DNA of 64,000 nt from Halalkalibacter akibai JCM 9157 (GTDB lineage: Bacteria; Bacillota; Bacilli; Bacillales; Bacillaceae_D): positions 1 through 64,000 of the forward strand of contig NZ_BAUV01000001.1 in assembly GCF_000513135.1 (NCBI RefSeq), given 5' to 3'. A program made the translations under genes and the position numbers. This document shows positions 34,797 to 44,100 of this stretch, piece by piece; position 1 is the stretch's first letter, and each line of letters opens with the position of its first letter. The notes beneath the pieces were generated by a model that saw nothing but the letters and a program-made list of their open reading frames with translations, was not told where the DNA came from and searched no databases.

Positions 34797-34942
34797 TTGC
34801 CCACCTCAATTCTTATTTTCTTAGCACAAATACTTTCCACATTGTCTCTAACATAACTTTAACATATTTATCCAATTCAGCTTATGATATTTGTAAAAAT
34901 TTAATTCTCAAATGATATGCTAAGTATGAATAATGGCTCTAT

Positions 34943-34979
34943 CAAGGTAGTGATGACATCAAAGTTCACTACACCTTGT
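34943..34979. repeat. inverted repeat in the leader region
   Basis: CAAGGTAGTG at the left and CACTACACCTTG at the right form an imperfect hairpin. No T run follows. It lies in the 430-base interval between the membrane genes and the next plus-strand gene; otherwise only two direct copies of TTCCTATATAAG (35028, 35118) and a micro-ORF are seen there. Confidence 0.4.
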
Positions 34980-35058
34980 AACAAAAAGTAAGTAAATAAA
35001 TCATGTAAAAACGGCAATGGGACCATATTCCTATATAAGAGAGAAAGGGGGGAGTTTC

Positions 35059-35079
35059 ATGAGCCGTTGGTATGACTAA
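35059..35079 (+). other. micro-ORF MSRWYD with strong ribosome site
   Basis: AAAGGGGGGAG ends 4-5 nt before ATG 35059, which encodes only six residues (MSRWYD) before TAA. A leader peptide is possible; the sequence alone cannot prove translation. Confidence 0.3.
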
Positions 35080-35231
35080 TCGGAATACGTCAGACTAGAG
35101 TAGACTGTTTTCTTTGTTCCTATATAAGTAGGATCAAGACTAGCAATTTAAGAGTAAAAGGTGATATACAAAGGCGCTAGAAAAAGAGAAAATAAAACAT
35201 GAGACAAAATAATAAGGAATGGGAAGGGCAA

Positions 35232-35453
35232 ATGAAAACAACTAATATGAAAGAAAGAATGAAAGCTAACCTTGTTCTCCTACTCATTCATGTTGAACAG
35301 TCGAGTGATTCGTCACTCACCTCTTCCTATCGCAAAGAGCTCAATGCTTTAGCTCAATTAAATATTATTCAACTAAAACCATCTTCTTTAAAAGAGAAGC
35401 AAGGGGTTTACCACTATCACTATCCAGAGGAACAATCCTTCAATGAAATCTAA
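35232..35453 (+). CDS. small hypothetical protein upstream of the GGDEF-EAL gene
   Basis: 73 residues from ATG 35232 (GGGAAGGG upstream; an in-frame ATG at 35199 is the alternative). Helical, polar, ending YHYHYPEEQSFNEI. It shows a weak resemblance in length and in its predicted helix-wing order to the small protein at 31310, which precedes another signalling gene. No domain recognised. It ends 24 bp before the next gene. Confidence 0.45.
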   Translation: MKTTNMKERMKANLVLLLIHVEQSSDSSLTSSYRKELNALAQLNIIQLKPSSLKEKQGVYHYHYPEEQSFNEI

Positions 35454-35477
35454 ATTGAAACAAGTAGAGGTGAAAGT

Positions 35478-37574
35478 ATGAGAAAACTATCATTTAGTAA
35501 GAAAAATAAGCTGGATCAATTAAATAAAGATGTGATCTATAAAGATCTATTTTCAAACTATCCCGATGCTTTGTTTCTAATAGATTTCACTGGAGAGTTT
35601 ATTGATTTGAATAGTGGCTTAGAAAATTTAACAGGCTCTTCTAAGGAGGAGTTATTGTATACTCATTTTTCAAAGTGTATTTACCGTGATGACCTACCTT
35701 TAGTGAAACGTGCTTTCACCAGTGCGCTAAAGGGAAAAGTGAATGAAAAGCAATTTAGAATTGTCCATAAGAATGGGGATATTAAATTTGTCATTGTGAC
35801 CGTTGTACCTGCAATCATCAATGGGGAAATCCTCGGGGTGTACGGTGTAGCTCGCGATATAACGGAAAAAAAGCAGTTAGAGTCTGAATTGAAAAAGAGC
35901 GAAGTTCGCTTTGATACGTTGATTAAACAATCGACAGACGTCATTGTCGTGTTAGATCAGCACGGAATGATCAGATACGTCAGTCCAGCTGTTGAACAAG
36001 TGACAGGTTTTTTTCCGAAAAGCTTAATTGGGACAAGTTGTTTTGATTCCATTTATGAAAAAGATGTGCCAATAGCTGAAAGCTTTTTCGCCTCTTCTTT
36101 AGCCAACCCTGCTACGTCTTTTAAAGATGAAATTAGAGTTCTGAAAGCTGATGGAACAACGATTTATTGTGAAGTCAGCATCGTCAATTTGCTTCATGAT
36201 GATAGCATTAACGGATTTGTCGTGAATTACCGTGATATATCAGTTAGAAAGAAACAAGAAGAAAAAATTAAGCAATTAGCTTACTATGATTATTTAACCG
36301 GGTTGCCGAACCGTTTTCTACTGGAAAAGAGACTTGAAGAAGAGTTAAACGAAGATCGACCGGCTGCTATTTTGTTTATAGATCTTGACCGTTTTAAAGT
36401 GATTAATGACAGTATGGGACATCAGGTAGGGGATCTTCTCTTAATGGAAGTGAGCCACAGACTTCAAGCCTGTTTGCTGGAACAAGACTTTTTGTTCCGG
36501 TTAGGGGGAGATGAGTTTGTGATTGTGTTAACGAATCTCGATCGTAATAGGGCAGCTGCAAAAGCCAATCACATTATTCAAGCGATGTCTGCCCCTTTTT
36601 CCATTCGTAATTACGATGTGTTTACGTCGCCAAGCATCGGGATCAGCATGCTTCCTGAGGACGGAGATACGTTTGAGAAGATTATGAAAAATGCAGATTT
36701 CGCAATGTACCAAGCGAAAAATAACGGCAGAAATACAGTTCATTTCTACTCTCCACCTGATGTAAGCGACACGATAAATCCACTAGATCTAGAAATACAT
36801 TTACATAGTGCAATTGAACGAAACGAATTGGTGCTTCACTATCAGCCGAAAATAGACCTCGAAAAAGAAGACATCATTGGCGTTGAAGCGTTGATTAGAT
36901 GGAATCATCCGAAATGGGGCGTGGTTTCACCGGGCACGTTTATTCCGATTGCGGAAGAATCAGGGCTCATTATCAAAATCGGTGAATGGGCGTTAAGAGA
37001 AGCTTGTATTCAAAATAAAATATGGCAAGAGCAAGGGATAACCGGTGTGATGTCCGTTAATTTGTCCCCACGACAGTTCCAGAAAGTAGATTTAGTTGAA
37101 ACGGTCGAACGAATTCTTTTAGAAACGGGTTTACAGCCTTCGCTTCTAGAACTTGAGATTACAGAGAGCATGACGGTTAACATTGAACAAACGATCACAA
37201 CACTTCAGCGCTTAAAAAAGCTCGGTGTAATCATTAGTATTGATGATTTTGGGACAGGCTTTTCTTCCTTAAATTACTTGAAGCAATTTCCTGTTGATAC
37301 ATTGAAAATTGATCAATCCTTCGTACGTGAGCTTCAAACCGACACAAGCGATGCGACGATTGTGAAAACGATCATTGCAATGGCTCACAACCTAAAGTTA
37401 AACGTGGTAGCAGAAGGAATCGAAACGAAAGAACAATTCGCTTTTTTACAACAGCATTTATGCAATGAAGGTCAAGGGTTCTTTTTTAGCCAACCCGTTC
37501 CTGCAAGTGAGATGCAAGAGAGAAGACTGGAAATCAAAAAGCTTCTTAAAACGCAAAGAGAGTTACTGAATTAA
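35478..37574 (+). CDS. PAS-PAS-GGDEF-EAL c-di-GMP protein
   Basis: 698 residues, no membrane segment. PAS1 about 25-140 (LFSNYPDALFLIDFTGEFID), PAS2 about 150-265 (LIKQSTDVIVVLDQHGMIRY), GGDEF about 270-430 with intact RLGGDEFVIVL, EAL about 445-690 with intact GVEALIRWNHP, DDFGTGFSSLNYLK and LKIDQSFVREL. Both synthesis and hydrolysis motifs look complete, so the net activity cannot be told; the I-site is absent (LEQD). GTGAAAGT-ATG start after AGAGGTG. It may feed the riboswitch at 29.7 kb. Confidence 0.92.
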   Translation: MRKLSFSKKNKLDQLNKDVIYKDLFSNYPDALFLIDFTGEFIDLNSGLENLTGSSKEELLYTHFSKCIYRDDLPLVKRAFTSALKGKVNEKQFRIVHKNGDIKFVIVTVVPAIINGEILGVYGVARDITEKKQLESELKKSEVRFDTLIKQSTDVIVVLDQHGMIRYVSPAVEQVTGFFPKSLIGTSCFDSIYEKDVPIAESFFASSLANPATSFKDEIRVLKADGTTIYCEVSIVNLLHDDSINGFVVNYRDISVRKKQEEKIKQLAYYDYLTGLPNRFLLEKRLEEELNEDRPAAILFIDLDRFKVINDSMGHQVGDLLLMEVSHRLQACLLEQDFLFRLGGDEFVIVLTNLDRNRAAAKANHIIQAMSAPFSIRNYDVFTSPSIGISMLPEDGDTFEKIMKNADFAMYQAKNNGRNTVHFYSPPDVSDTINPLDLEIHLHSAIERNELVLHYQPKIDLEKEDIIGVEALIRWNHPKWGVVSPGTFIPIAEESGLIIKIGEWALREACIQNKIWQEQGITGVMSVNLSPRQFQKVDLVETVERILLETGLQPSLLELEITESMTVNIEQTITTLQRLKKLGVIISIDDFGTGFSSLNYLKQFPVDTLKIDQSFVRELQTDTSDATIVKTIIAMAHNLKLNVVAEGIETKEQFAFLQQHLCNEGQGFFFSQPVPASEMQERRLEIKKLLKTQRELLN

Positions 37575-37592
37575 TATCGGTAACTCTTTTTT
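37560..37592 (+). terminator. terminator of the GGDEF-EAL gene
   Basis: GAGTTAC (37560-37566) pairs with GTAACTC (37580-37586), then TTTTTT. The left arm overlaps the last codons. Confidence 0.75.
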
Positions 37593-37596
37593 GTCA

Positions 37597-38250
37597 TTAA
37601 AATAAATTCTGATACAAACGATTTTCCATTAGCACCGTGTCGATCGGACACTCCTCGGCATCACGACCATACTGCCATGCCCACACATTGGCGTCACAAT
37701 CAGGGCGACTTGGAATGAAACGTTTTGGTGCTTTTTGTTTTGTGGTCGTTCCGAGTTCTGGCTCTGCACTCCATATAACGGCCTGTTCACCAACGAGGTT
37801 ATTAGCAGCATGAGCGGCACAGTACGCCTCGTTAAATGGACCTTCATCAGGATCGGCGTAAATACCTGGGCGATAAGGGCTGTTGTACATCGTTTCCACC
37901 CATGCGATAATCCAAGCTGAATCAACTAAGAAAAATCGTTCAACATTTGCGAAAATAAACGTGCCTTCAGGAATACCGAGCTGCCTTGCTTTGAATATCG
38001 CATTACGAGCAGCGACAGCCCCGGCCCGAGCACCAACGGCTTCTCTGAAATTATTAAAAATTGGCATCACCTTCATGCCATTATCATGAATAAAGCGAAT
38101 TTCCTCCAACGTCAACCCGTCACTAACGTTTGGAATCGTTGATAAATAACGGCCCCAGAAATCAGGGCGGCCAAAATTATCTCGAACACATTGGTGTAAC
38201 GTTTCAGTAACAGCAGCTGCAGAATCTACACCCCAGTTTAAAATTCTCAT
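37597..38250 (-). CDS. DUF1906 glycoside-hydrolase-like protein
   Basis: 217 residues. The pattern WGVDSAAAVTE, FWGRYLSTI, IRFIHDNGMKVMPIFNNF and GIYADPDEGPFN fits the DUF1906/Rv2525c-like TIM-barrel family related to GH25 lysozymes, often found fused to peptidoglycan-binding modules. Here there is no signal peptide and no binding module. Two adjacent ATGs; the second (38250) sits 6 nt after AGGAGG and is preferred. Confidence 0.82.
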   Translation of the reverse strand: MRILNWGVDSAAAVTETLHQCVRDNFGRPDFWGRYLSTIPNVSDGLTLEEIRFIHDNGMKVMPIFNNFREAVGARAGAVAARNAIFKARQLGIPEGTFIFANVERFFLVDSAWIIAWVETMYNSPYRPGIYADPDEGPFNEAYCAAHAANNLVGEQAVIWSAEPELGTTTKQKAPKRFIPSRPDCDANVWAWQYGRDAEECPIDTVLMENRLYQNLF

Positions 38251-38474
38251 CATATCCCTCCTCGAGATAGCCTATGCGACAACGGTTGGAGGAGCCACTA
38301 ACCTAGATAAAATAATCTTTCCGACTTTAAAGGACAAGTGAAATCGCAATTCGACAAGTTTGTCAAGCGGCTGTCCCTTGTAAGACCACCTGTTAACTGA
38401 TAAAATTAGAATCATGAAAATGTGTCAGGCTCGTTTCGTTCTAGGACGAGCTGTGAAAAGAGAGGGCGAATCTG

Positions 38475-40991
38475 ATGTTAGGTTTATTAAAGAAAGTGAT
38501 TGGTGATCCAAGCCAACGACAAGTGAAGAAAAATGAGAAGCTTGTTGACCAAATAGAAGCATTGGCTCCAGATATGAAGAAGCTTTCTGATGATGGGCTT
38601 CGTGCAAAAACCGATGAATTTAAACAACGCTATCAAAAAGGGGAATCTCTAGATAGCTTATTAGTAGAAGCGTTTGCGGTTGTCCGTGAGGCGTCTACAC
38701 GTGTCTTACATATGACTCCATACCCTGTGCAGCTATTAGGTGCGATTGCTCTTCATCAAGGAAATATCGCAGAAATGAAAACAGGGGAAGGGAAAACGCT
38801 CGTTGGAACGATTGCCGTTTATTTAAATGCGATCACAGAAAAAGGTGTTCATATCGTAACGGTCAACGAATATTTAGCTCGTCGTGACTTTGAGATTATG
38901 GGAGAACTTTTCCGTTTCTTAGGCCTAACGGTCGGATTAAACGCAAATGAATTATCAAAAGAAGAAAAACGTGAAGCCTATGAGGCTGATGTCACATACA
39001 GCACGAACAATGAGCTAGGTTTTGATTACCTACGTGATAACATGGTGCTTTACAAAGAGCAAATGGTTCAGCGTCCGCTTCACTTCGCTTTAGTCGATGA
39101 GGTCGATTCAATCTTAGTCGACGAAGCCCGTACACCATTAATCATCTCAGGCTCAGTAGAACGCTCAACCCAGCTTTATCAACAAGCCAACTCGTTTATC
39201 CGTGTTTTGAAAAAAGAAGAAGACTATACATTTGATGAAAAAACAAAGAATGTACAGTTAACCGAAGAAGGGGTTAACAAAGCAGAGCGTGCTTTTGGTA
39301 TTGATAACTTATATGATTCCAAGCATGTTCAACTAAACCATCACTTGAATCAATCGTTAAAAGCCTATGTAGTCATGCACCGTGATGCTGACTACGTGGT
39401 TGAAGATGGCGAAGTCGTAATTGTCGACCAATTTACTGGACGTCTAATGAAAGGGCGCCGTTATAGTGACGGATTGCACCAAGCGATCGAAGCGAAAGAA
39501 GGCATGCAAATCCAAAAGGAAAGCATGACACTTGCTTCAATTACATTCCAAAACTACTTCCGTAAATATCAAAAACTAGCTGGTATGACCGGTACAGCGA
39601 AAACTGAGGAAGAAGAATTCCGCAACATTTACGGCATGGATGTTATGGTTATTCCAACGAACAAACCAATTGCCCGTGATGACAAGCCTGATTTAATTTT
39701 TAAAACGATGGCAGCGAAATTCAAAGCTGTTGTGAATGAAATTGAAGAGAAACACAAAAGCGGTCAACCGGTTCTTGTTGGTACCGTAAGCGTTGAAACA
39801 TCTGAGCTTGTGTCTGGTTACTTAAAAAAGCGCAAGATTCCTCATCACGTGTTAAACGCGAAAAACCATGAAAGAGAAGCCGAAATCATTGAAGGCGCTG
39901 GCCAAAAAGGCGCGGTTACGATCGCAACGAACATGGCTGGTCGTGGTACGGATATCAAGCTTGGCGAGGGTGTTATTGGACTTGGTGGTCTTCATGTTCT
40001 TGGTACAGAACGTCACGAAAGTCGCCGGATTGATAATCAGCTTCGTGGTCGTTCAGGACGTCAAGGAGATCCAGGTTCAACTCAATTCTATTTATCAATG
40101 GAAGATGAGTTAATGCGTCGCTTCGGTTCAGAGCGTATGGGCGCGATGATGGATCGTCTTGGAATGGAAGAAGATGAGCCGATCGAAAGTAAGCTTGTCT
40201 CTCGTGCCGTTGAAACCGCACAAAAACGAGTAGAGGGTAATAACTTCGATGCTCGTAAACAAATTTTACAATACGATGATGTGATGCGTGAGCAACGTGA
40301 AATCATTTACAAGCAACGTATGGAAGTTCTTGAGTCAGAGAACCTTCGCGACATCGTTGAAAAAATGATTAAGTCTGTGATCGAGCGTACGGTTGGCCTC
40401 CACACTCCGGATACGGAAGTGCCTGAGGACTGGGATATCACGGCAATCGTGAACTACATGAAGGCTAACCTTCTTAATGAAGATGACCTGACTGAGAAAG
40501 ACTTAAAAGGCAAAGATCCTGAAGAAATGATCGAAATCATCGTTGGAAAAGTTACATCAAATTACAATGAGAAAGAAGAGCAATTCACGCCTGAGCATAT
40601 GCGTGAATTTGAAAAAGTAATCATGCTTCGTACAGTTGACCGCAAGTGGATGAACCATATTGACCAAATGGATCAGCTTCGCCAAGGAATTCATTTACGT
40701 GCTTATGGTCAAAACGATCCGCTTCGTGAATACCGCTTCGAAGGCTTCGAGATGTTTGAAGCAATGGTTGACTCGATCGAAGAAGAAGTCGCGATGTACA
40801 TCATGAAAGCACAAGTACAGCAAAACCTTGAGCGTCAAAAAGTAGCTGAAGGAAAAGCGATGCAACAAAGCACAGAAACAGAACCGAAAAAACGCAAACC
40901 AATTCGCAAAGGCGTAACAGTCGGAAGAAACGACGCTTGTACTTGCGGAAGTGGGAAAAAATACAAAAACTGCTGCGGCCAAGATCAATAA
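38475..40991 (+). CDS. secA: preprotein translocase ATPase SecA
   Basis: 838 residues (B. subtilis 841). Walker [10 protein letters not shown] near 101-109, [44 protein letters not shown], and a C-terminal zinc-binding tail [13 protein letters not shown] for SecB/lipid or ribosome contact. It drives protein export through SecYEG. It precedes prfB as in B. subtilis. Confidence 0.98.
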   Translation: MLGLLKKVIGDPSQRQVKKNEKLVDQIEALAPDMKKLSDDGLRAKTDEFKQRYQKGESLDSLLVEAFAVVREASTRVLHMTPYPVQLLGAIALHQGNIAEMKTGEGKTLVGTIAVYLNAITEKGVHIVTVNEYLARRDFEIMGELFRFLGLTVGLNANELSKEEKREAYEADVTYSTNNELGFDYLRDNMVLYKEQMVQRPLHFALVDEVDSILVDEARTPLIISGSVERSTQLYQQANSFIRVLKKEEDYTFDEKTKNVQLTEEGVNKAERAFGIDNLYDSKHVQLNHHLNQSLKAYVVMHRDADYVVEDGEVVIVDQFTGRLMKGRRYSDGLHQAIEAKEGMQIQKESMTLASITFQNYFRKYQKLAGMTGTAKTEEEEFRNIYGMDVMVIPTNKPIARDDKPDLIFKTMAAKFKAVVNEIEEKHKSGQPVLVGTVSVETSELVSGYLKKRKIPHHVLNAKNHEREAEIIEGAGQKGAVTIATNMAGRGTDIKLGEGVIGLGGLHVLGTERHESRRIDNQLRGRSGRQGDPGSTQFYLSMEDELMRRFGSERMGAMMDRLGMEEDEPIESKLVSRAVETAQKRVEGNNFDARKQILQYDDVMREQREIIYKQRMEVLESENLRDIVEKMIKSVIERTVGLHTPDTEVPEDWDITAIVNYMKANLLNEDDLTEKDLKGKDPEEMIEIIVGKVTSNYNEKEEQFTPEHMREFEKVIMLRTVDRKWMNHIDQMDQLRQGIHLRAYGQNDPLREYRFEGFEMFEAMVDSIEEEVAMYIMKAQVQQNLERQKVAEGKAMQQSTETEPKKRKPIRKGVTVGRNDACTCGSGKKYKNCCGQDQ

Positions 40992-41008
40992 AATAAAAGA
41001 AAGTAAGC

Positions 41009-41038
41009 ATTGCCAGCAAATTTGATTTTGCTGGCAAT
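41009..41038 (+). promoter_or_regulatory. perfect hairpin between secA and prfB (no T run)
   Basis: ATTGCCAGCAAA (41009-41020) pairs perfectly with TTTGCTGGCAAT (41027-41038) around 6 nt. TGCCCTGAGG follows instead of T residues, so it is not a standard terminator; it may stabilise or process the secA mRNA, 17 nt before prfB. Confidence 0.6.
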
Positions 41039-41055
41039 TGCCCTGAGGTGCGAAA

Positions 41056-42160
41056 ATGGAATTAGTAGAAATTAAGCAAGAACTCGCAAAAATGGAAAAA
41101 CGAATAACTGAATTTAGGGGGTCTCTTTGACCTCGATTACAAGCAAGAACGAATTGCCGAGCTCGACGAAAAAATGACTGACCCCGACTTCTGGAATGAC
41201 CAAGACTCCGCTCAAGTGGTCATCAACGAAGCAAACGGCTTAAAAGAACAAGTCAATACCTTCTTACAAATGGCCGAGAAATTTGAAGATCTAGAAGTTT
41301 CCTATGACTTAGTCAAAGAAGAAGCGGACGAAGAGCTTCAAAAAGAACTTGAAACAGGCGTAAAATCATTGTCTCAAGAAATGAACGACTACGAGCTTCA
41401 GCTTTTATTAAGCGAACCTTACGACAAAAACAATGCGATCTTAGAGTTGCACCCAGGTGCTGGCGGAACCGAGTCACAGGACTGGGCTTCAATGCTACTT
41501 CGCATGTACACACGCTGGGCTGAGGACAAAGGCTACAAAGTTGAAACACTTGACTACTTGCCTGGAGATGAAGCTGGAGTTAAAAGTGTTACTTTGTTAA
41601 TCAAAGGCCACAATGCCTACGGCTACTTAAAAGCAGAAAAAGGCGTGCACCGCTTAGTCCGAATCTCACCGTTTGACTCATCGGGTCGTCGCCACACATC
41701 ATTCGTTTCATGTGAGATTATGCCTGAACTTGATGACAGCGTTGAGATCGACATTTCACCAGAAGATTTAAAAGTGGATACGTACCGCGCTAGTGGAGCC
41801 GGTGGTCAGCACATCAACACAACTGACTCCGCTGTCCGGATTACTCACTTGCCAACAAACACAGTTGTTACGTGTCAAACTGAACGTTCGCAAATTAAAA
41901 ACCGCGAGCGCGCAATGAAAATGATGAACGCCAAGCTCTATCAATTAGAAATTGAAAAGCAGCAGGCTGAGCTTTTAGAAATTCGCGGCGAACAAAAAGA
42001 AATCGGTTGGGGGAGCCAAATCCGTTCATATGTCTTCCATCCATACAGTATGGTGAAGGATCACCGTACCGGTTTTGAGATCGGAAACACGAATGCGGTC
42101 ATGGACGGCGATTTAGACGGATTTATTGATTCGTATTTGCGTTTGGCTTTAGGGAAGTAA
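41056..42160 (+). CDS. prfB: peptide chain release factor 2 with programmed +1 frameshift
   Basis: ATG 41056 after GAGGTG reads 24 codons to TGA at 41128-41130; the site AGGGGGTCTCTTTGAC has the internal ribosome-like AGGGGG and slippery CTTTGA, and translation resumes in the +1 frame at GAC (41129). Total about 367 residues. The decoding region has the SPF tripeptide ([12 protein letters not shown]) and the peptidyl-hydrolysis loop GGQ ([17 protein letters not shown]). It recognises UGA and UAA; low RF2 raises frameshifting and its own synthesis. Confidence 0.97.
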
Positions 42161-42186
42161 GATGATATAGGTAGAAAAGAGAGAGA

Positions 42187-42211
42187 GCCACCTTTGAGAG
42201 GTGGCTTTTTT
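42187..42211 (+). terminator. prfB terminator
   Basis: GCCACCTTTGAGAGGTGGC hairpin, then TTTTTT. The rest of the 42212-42504 interval has a TAATAGCGAATAA core at 42284 that resembles array D, and no gene. Confidence 0.9.
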
Positions 42212-42504
42212 GCGGTTTTTTTGGGGAAGTTGGTAAGGCCTGGTTTCAGCGAGAAAATGGAGACGAGGCTCTTATTACCGATTTAATAGCGAATAAGCCA
42301 GTTTAAAAAGCAAAATAAAACAATAGATCGCGAATTAATGGCACTCCTTACAACATTTCAGGTAATAACAGCTCCTCTCAGAGATCGCATCCTTCACCTC
42401 ACTAACGTATTAGCACAGTCTCATTTACAGATCTTAGGAGCGGTGCTATACTACCCAAGGATTATTTGGATATTCTAATAGTAAGGTAAGGAGTGAATAG
42501 CAGC

Positions 42505-43386
42505 ATGATGATGATGGCAAAGGCGCGGAGAGGACAACAGCCTCCGAGCACGAAGGTGCAAGCAATTATTGACTATACATATATCCTTGTTGGCGCGGCG
42601 CTTGTGGCGATTGCTTTTAATTTGTTTCTACTTCCGAACAAGATTGCCTCAGGCGGTGTGAGTGGGATTAGTACGATCGTTGCTCATCTCGTTGGGATTG
42701 AGCCTGCTTTTACGCAGTGGGCCTTTAACATTCCGTTGTTTATTTTAGGAATACTTTTACTTGGTGGGTTTAAATATGGACTTAAAACATTAGTCGGAAC
42801 GATTTTTCTGCCATTCGTGGTTCTTGTTACGAGGGATTGGTCGGTTGGGTTTGTGGATCCGCTGCTTGGTGCTCTCTTTGGAGGTATAGGGGTTGGACTT
42901 GGAATTGGTCTTGTTTTTCGGGCGAGTGCGAGCACAGGTGGAACCGATTTGGCTGCACAAATTATTCAAAAGTATACAGGGCTTTCGCTTGGAGTCGCGG
43001 TTTTTTTAATTGATGGGTTGATTGTCATCACGTCAGCGGTGGCTTTTGGAATTGAACTTGCGCTTTACGCGTTAATTAGTTTATTTGTTACAGGAAAAAC
43101 GGTTGATATTGTGCAAATGGGGGTAGGATATGCAAAGATAGCTCTCATTATTTCCAATCATCAAGAGGATGTGCAACAAATGATTTTGAGGGATATTGAC
43201 CGTGGGGTAACTAAATTAAGTGGTTACGGTGGATATACGAACGAAGAGCGCGATGTGCTCATGTGTGTCGTAAATCAAACGGAAGTCACAAAATTGAAAC
43301 AAGTTGTCAAAGCGGTTGATCCTAAAGCGTTTGTCATTGTTGCCAATGCAACAGAGGTACTTGGTGAAGGCTTTAAGCGAGCTTAA
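42505..43386 (+). CDS. yvjA: YitT/DUF2179 family membrane protein YvjA
   Basis: 293 residues, with five or six membrane helices in the N-terminal two thirds (LVGAALVAIAFNLFLLPNKI, GGVSGISTI, ASTGGTDLAAQIIQKY) and a C-terminal cytoplasmic DUF2179 domain (GVTKLSGYGGYTNEERDVLM). The order prfB-yvjA-cccB matches B. subtilis. Function unknown; related proteins are assumed transporters. AAGGAG overlaps an in-frame GTG at 42493; ATG 42505 is preferred, with further ATGs just after. Confidence 0.86.
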   Translation: MMMMAKARRGQQPPSTKVQAIIDYTYILVGAALVAIAFNLFLLPNKIASGGVSGISTIVAHLVGIEPAFTQWAFNIPLFILGILLLGGFKYGLKTLVGTIFLPFVVLVTRDWSVGFVDPLLGALFGGIGVGLGIGLVFRASASTGGTDLAAQIIQKYTGLSLGVAVFLIDGLIVITSAVAFGIELALYALISLFVTGKTVDIVQMGVGYAKIALIISNHQEDVQQMILRDIDRGVTKLSGYGGYTNEERDVLMCVVNQTEVTKLKQVVKAVDPKAFVIVANATEVLGEGFKRA

Positions 43387-43440
43387 AACCTAGCAAAACG
43401 GTTATACTGCTATGGAAGAAAAAAGAAAGGAGGAATTCAA

Positions 43441-43788
43441 ATGAAAAAGATGCTACTAGCATTAGGTGTGATTGTGACTTTAACTGCCTGTGGAGGCGGG
43501 GATGAAGCAGCTCCTGCACCTGAAGAAACAGCACCAGCAGAGGATGTTGCAACTGAAGAAGCAACAGGAGATTTCGATGCAACAGCAGCTCGTGCCGTAT
43601 ATGAGTCAAGCTGTATCGGATGTCATGGTGGAAACCTTCAAGGTGGAGGCGGTCCAGCTCTAGCGGGACAAGACCATACGCCTGAGCAAGTGTTAAACGT
43701 CATTCAAAACGGCCAAGGCACAATGCCAGCTATTAACATTCCTGCTGAGGATGCAGAGAATTTAGCTAAATGGATCTCGGCTCAATAA
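43441..43788 (+). CDS. cccB: lipoprotein cytochrome c-551
   Basis: 115 residues. Lipoprotein signal peptide with lipobox LTAC (Cys17), an acidic Ala/Pro/Glu linker, and a single class-I cytochrome c domain: haem motif CIGCH near 58-62 and axial Met in GTMPAINIP. It carries electrons on the outer face of the membrane toward oxidases. The acidic linker and Asp/Glu-rich surface are typical of alkaliphile cytochromes c. ATG after AAAGGAGG. Confidence 0.95.
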   Translation: MKKMLLALGVIVTLTACGGGDEAAPAPEETAPAEDVATEEATGDFDATAARAVYESSCIGCHGGNLQGGGGPALAGQDHTPEQVLNVIQNGQGTMPAINIPAEDAENLAKWISAQ

Positions 43789-43797
43789 TTGCAACCA

Positions 43798-43833
43798 GAA
43801 CCCAAACTCAACGCGAGATTGGGTTCTTTTTTT
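43798..43833 (+). terminator. cccB terminator
   Basis: GAACCCAA pairs with TTGGGTTC (43819-43826), then seven T. Confidence 0.85.
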
Positions 43834-43867
43834 ATCGTTAAGGGTGCTATAACCTAGTTATTACTCT

Positions 43868-43972
43868 TAGTGTAATGAAGCGGAAGTCACTCGACTCCTG
43901 CGGGAAATAGAGGTAAGGCACCTCCCCGCGGAAAGCGAGTGACTGCAGCGCAATGGAACGACATGTCACGGA
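43868..43972. repeat. intergenic palindromic element, copy 3
   Basis: AGTGTAATGAAGCGGAAGTC at the left, GAGTGACTGCAGCGCAATGG at the right, inverted CACTCG/CGAGTG, with CTCCTGCGGG and CTCCCCGCGG in the centre as in copies 1 and 2. It lies between cccB and an aldo-keto reductase. Confidence 0.75.
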
Positions 43973-44100
43973 CAAAAAAAGCAACTATACTTAAGTATAG
44001 TAACTCAAACAAATGTATCTATATAAAGAATATTTCACTACTTTTGTAAACGAATTCAATTGAGTACAATGATAGTAGTAAAACTTAAGGAGGAACATAA

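Noticed and set aside
42360-42465. Long imperfect inverted repeat between prfB and yvjA
   Set aside because: GGTAATAACAGCTCCT against a later AGGAGC ... ACTACC pairs with many mismatches; not convincing as an element.
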